Assembly (NCBI GenBank): GCA_021775655.1
Contig: JAJFHK010000167.1
Span: forward strand, 1 to 5,204
Length of the DNA stretch: 5,204 bases
Source: Filomicrobium sp.
GTDB lineage: Bacteria > Pseudomonadota > Alphaproteobacteria > Rhizobiales > Hyphomicrobiaceae
Direction: 5' to 3'
This document shows, piece by piece, positions 4,401 through 5,204 of this stretch; the first letter of the stretch is position 1, and every line of letters begins with the position of its first letter. A program made the translations under genes and the position numbers. The notes beneath the pieces were generated by a model that was given only the letters and a program-made list of their open reading frames with translations, ran no database searches and had not been told where the DNA came from.

Positions 4401-5204
4401 CTACAGGAAGAAATCACCCGCTGTCAGGTTCACGCCGCCGGTCAAGTCGATGATCAAGTCGATGATCAAGTCGGCACGACCATCGCCGTTGATATCGCCT
4501 TCAACTCGCGTAAGGGTGCCGATCTTGCGGATATGCAATTCACCCGCCGTACGCGAGAACGCATCGTCACCGATAAACTTGAAACGCTGATTGCCGCCGA
4601 GTGTCGTATTGGCATCGATGGTGCGCAGGTCAATGTCGTCCTGGTTCTTGCGGAATCCATCAATGCGGTCGTGAAGCGCGCCACGCGATTCTTGAATTCG
4701 ATTGTAGTCGAACCGGTCTCGGTTTGCGCCGCCATTTAGAATATCGCGACCGATGCCTCCCGTGAGCACATCGTTGCCGCTGTCGCCGAAAATGAGGTCG
4801 TTGCCATTGTCGCCGAACAGGAAATCGTTCTGATTGCCTCCACGCATGATATCGTTCTGGTTACCGCCGAAGAGGCGATCGACACCGAAATCGCCGAACA
4901 TTCGGTCAATGCCATTTTGACCGCGGAGGATGTCGTTTTGATTGCCTCCACGAAGGATGTCGTTCTGATTGCCACCGATTAGGCTGTCGTTGCCGTCCTG
5001 TCCGAATAGCTGATCGTTGCCAGATCCACCGCGAAGAATGTCATTGCCTTCGTTGCCGAAAAGCATATCGTTGCCGCTGCCGCCATCGAGAATGTCGTTA
5101 CCACCGGCTACGACGACTCCGATGAAACTGGTTGGATCAAAGTCGCCGTGAACGACATCGTTGCCGCCGCGGCCGAATATCTGATCGTTGCCACCTGTCA
5201 AGGT
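4401..5204 (-). CDS. RTX (hemolysin-type calcium-binding repeat) protein, C-terminal part; N-terminus outside window
   Basis: C-terminal 267 residues of a secreted RTX protein; its frame is open at the right edge, so the functional N-terminal domain is not seen and the enzyme class, if any, is unknown. Residues are counted from the codon ending at 5201. About 14 nonapeptide repeats (33-159, consensus GGxGxDxLx) follow two looser units at 3-18. These form a parallel beta-roll that binds calcium outside the cell. Several units read GGNQND rather than GGxGND. After the repeats comes a serralysin (peptidase M10) C-terminal-like domain: DRFDYNRIQES (162-172), DRIDGFRKNQDDIDL (178-192), the Asn-rich IDANTTLGGNQRFKFIG (195-211), FSRTAGELHI (215-224) and GDINGDGRADLIIDL (235-249). 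The end, LTAGDFFL, fits the C-terminal signal of type I secretion substrates. No transporter genes are in the window. The C-terminus contains an internal IIDL duplication. Confidence 0.9.
   Translation of the reverse strand, partial: TLTGGNDQIFGRGGNDVVHGDFDPTSFIGVVVAGGNDILDGGSGNDMLFGNEGNDILRGGSGNDQLFGQDGNDSLIGGNQNDILRGGNQNDILRGQNGIDRMFGDFGVDRLFGGNQNDIMRGGNQNDFLFGDNGNDLIFGDSGNDVLTGGIGRDILNGGANRDRFDYNRIQESRGALHDRIDGFRKNQDDIDLRTIDANTTLGGNQRFKFIGDDAFSRTAGELHIRKIGTLTRVEGDINGDGRADLIIDLIIDLTGGVNLTAGDFFL
4442..4473. repeat. 12-bp tandem repeat, 2.7 copies, inside the RTX C-terminus
   Basis: The unit TCAAGTCGATGA occurs exactly at 4442-4453 and 4454-4465, and the first 8 bases occur again at 4466-4473. 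Being a multiple of three it keeps the frame and produces LIIDLIIDL (residues 245-253) where related C-termini usually have a single copy. A slipped-strand duplication is the simplest explanation. Confidence 0.9.
4725..5105 (-). repeat. Array of RTX nonapeptide-coding repeats (27-bp period)
   Basis: Fourteen consecutive units of 27 bp encode the glycine/aspartate-rich nonapeptides of the RTX domain. On the plus strand the repeats are visible as recurring (A/G)TCGTT and TTGCC(G/A)-type words. Two further diverged units lie between 5105 and 5204, separated by a non-repeat insert, FDPTSFIGVVVA (residues 21-32). Confidence 0.85.
4824..4868 (-). repeat. Second copy of a 45-bp GGNQND repeat block (partner at 4932-4976)
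   Basis: This 45-bp block encodes GGNQNDIMRGGNQND (residues 112-126). The matching block at 4932-4976 encodes GGNQNDILRGGNQND (residues 76-90). By eye they agree at 37 of 45 bases. The two lie exactly four nonapeptides (36 residues, 108 bp) apart, which suggests internal duplication of part of the array. Confidence 0.7.

Noticed and set aside
4725..5204. CRISPR-like or satellite array
   Set aside because: The 27-bp periodicity is fully explained by RTX nonapeptide codons in a single open frame; there are no conserved repeats with unique spacers.

Overview
The window looks like an alphaproteobacterial chromosome segment. The clues are a two-gene betaine-lipid module (separate btaA and btaB), a signal peptidase I with a Yip1-like membrane region in front of it, a short DedA/VTT protein, a serralysin-type RTX protein and a fairly GC-rich base composition. 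The order or genus cannot be fixed from the sequence alone.

Layout. (1) Positions 1-1194, plus strand: signal peptidase I preceded by a multi-pass Yip1-like membrane region; the reading frame is open at the left edge, so the true start may lie outside. (2) Positions 1195-1315: a short convergent gap containing a degenerate REP-like palindromic sequence. (3) Positions 1316-3273, minus strand: btaA followed 23 nt later by btaB, read right to left. BtaA should transfer the 3-amino-3-carboxypropyl group of S-adenosylmethionine to diacylglycerol, and BtaB should then N-methylate the product three times to give the phosphorus-free betaine lipid DGTS. (4) Positions 3274-3605: a 332-nt divergent gap between btaA and dedA, with two clear dyad symmetries on the btaA side and no convincing gene. 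(5) Positions 3606-4118, plus strand: dedA-like membrane protein with a TTG start. (6) Positions 4221-4379, plus strand: a probable 52-residue, very basic small protein with a good ribosome binding site. (7) Positions 4401-5204, minus strand: the C-terminal part of an RTX (GGxGxD repeat) protein with a serralysin-like C-terminal domain and a type I secretion-type tail; its N-terminus is beyond the right edge.

How the genes fit together. Three of the four larger genes act at or in the membrane: protein export processing (signal peptidase), lipid composition (BtaA/BtaB) and membrane transport or lipid homeostasis (DedA). Only btaA-btaB is convincingly an operon; the others are separated by gaps or point in different directions. 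I see no CRISPR array, transposase, tRNA, rRNA or phage gene. I found no strong case for a wholly new system. The most interesting items are the Yip1-signal peptidase fusion, the dyads in front of btaA, the Asn-Gln-Asn-Asp variant RTX repeats, a 12-bp tandem duplication in the RTX C-terminus and the small basic protein.
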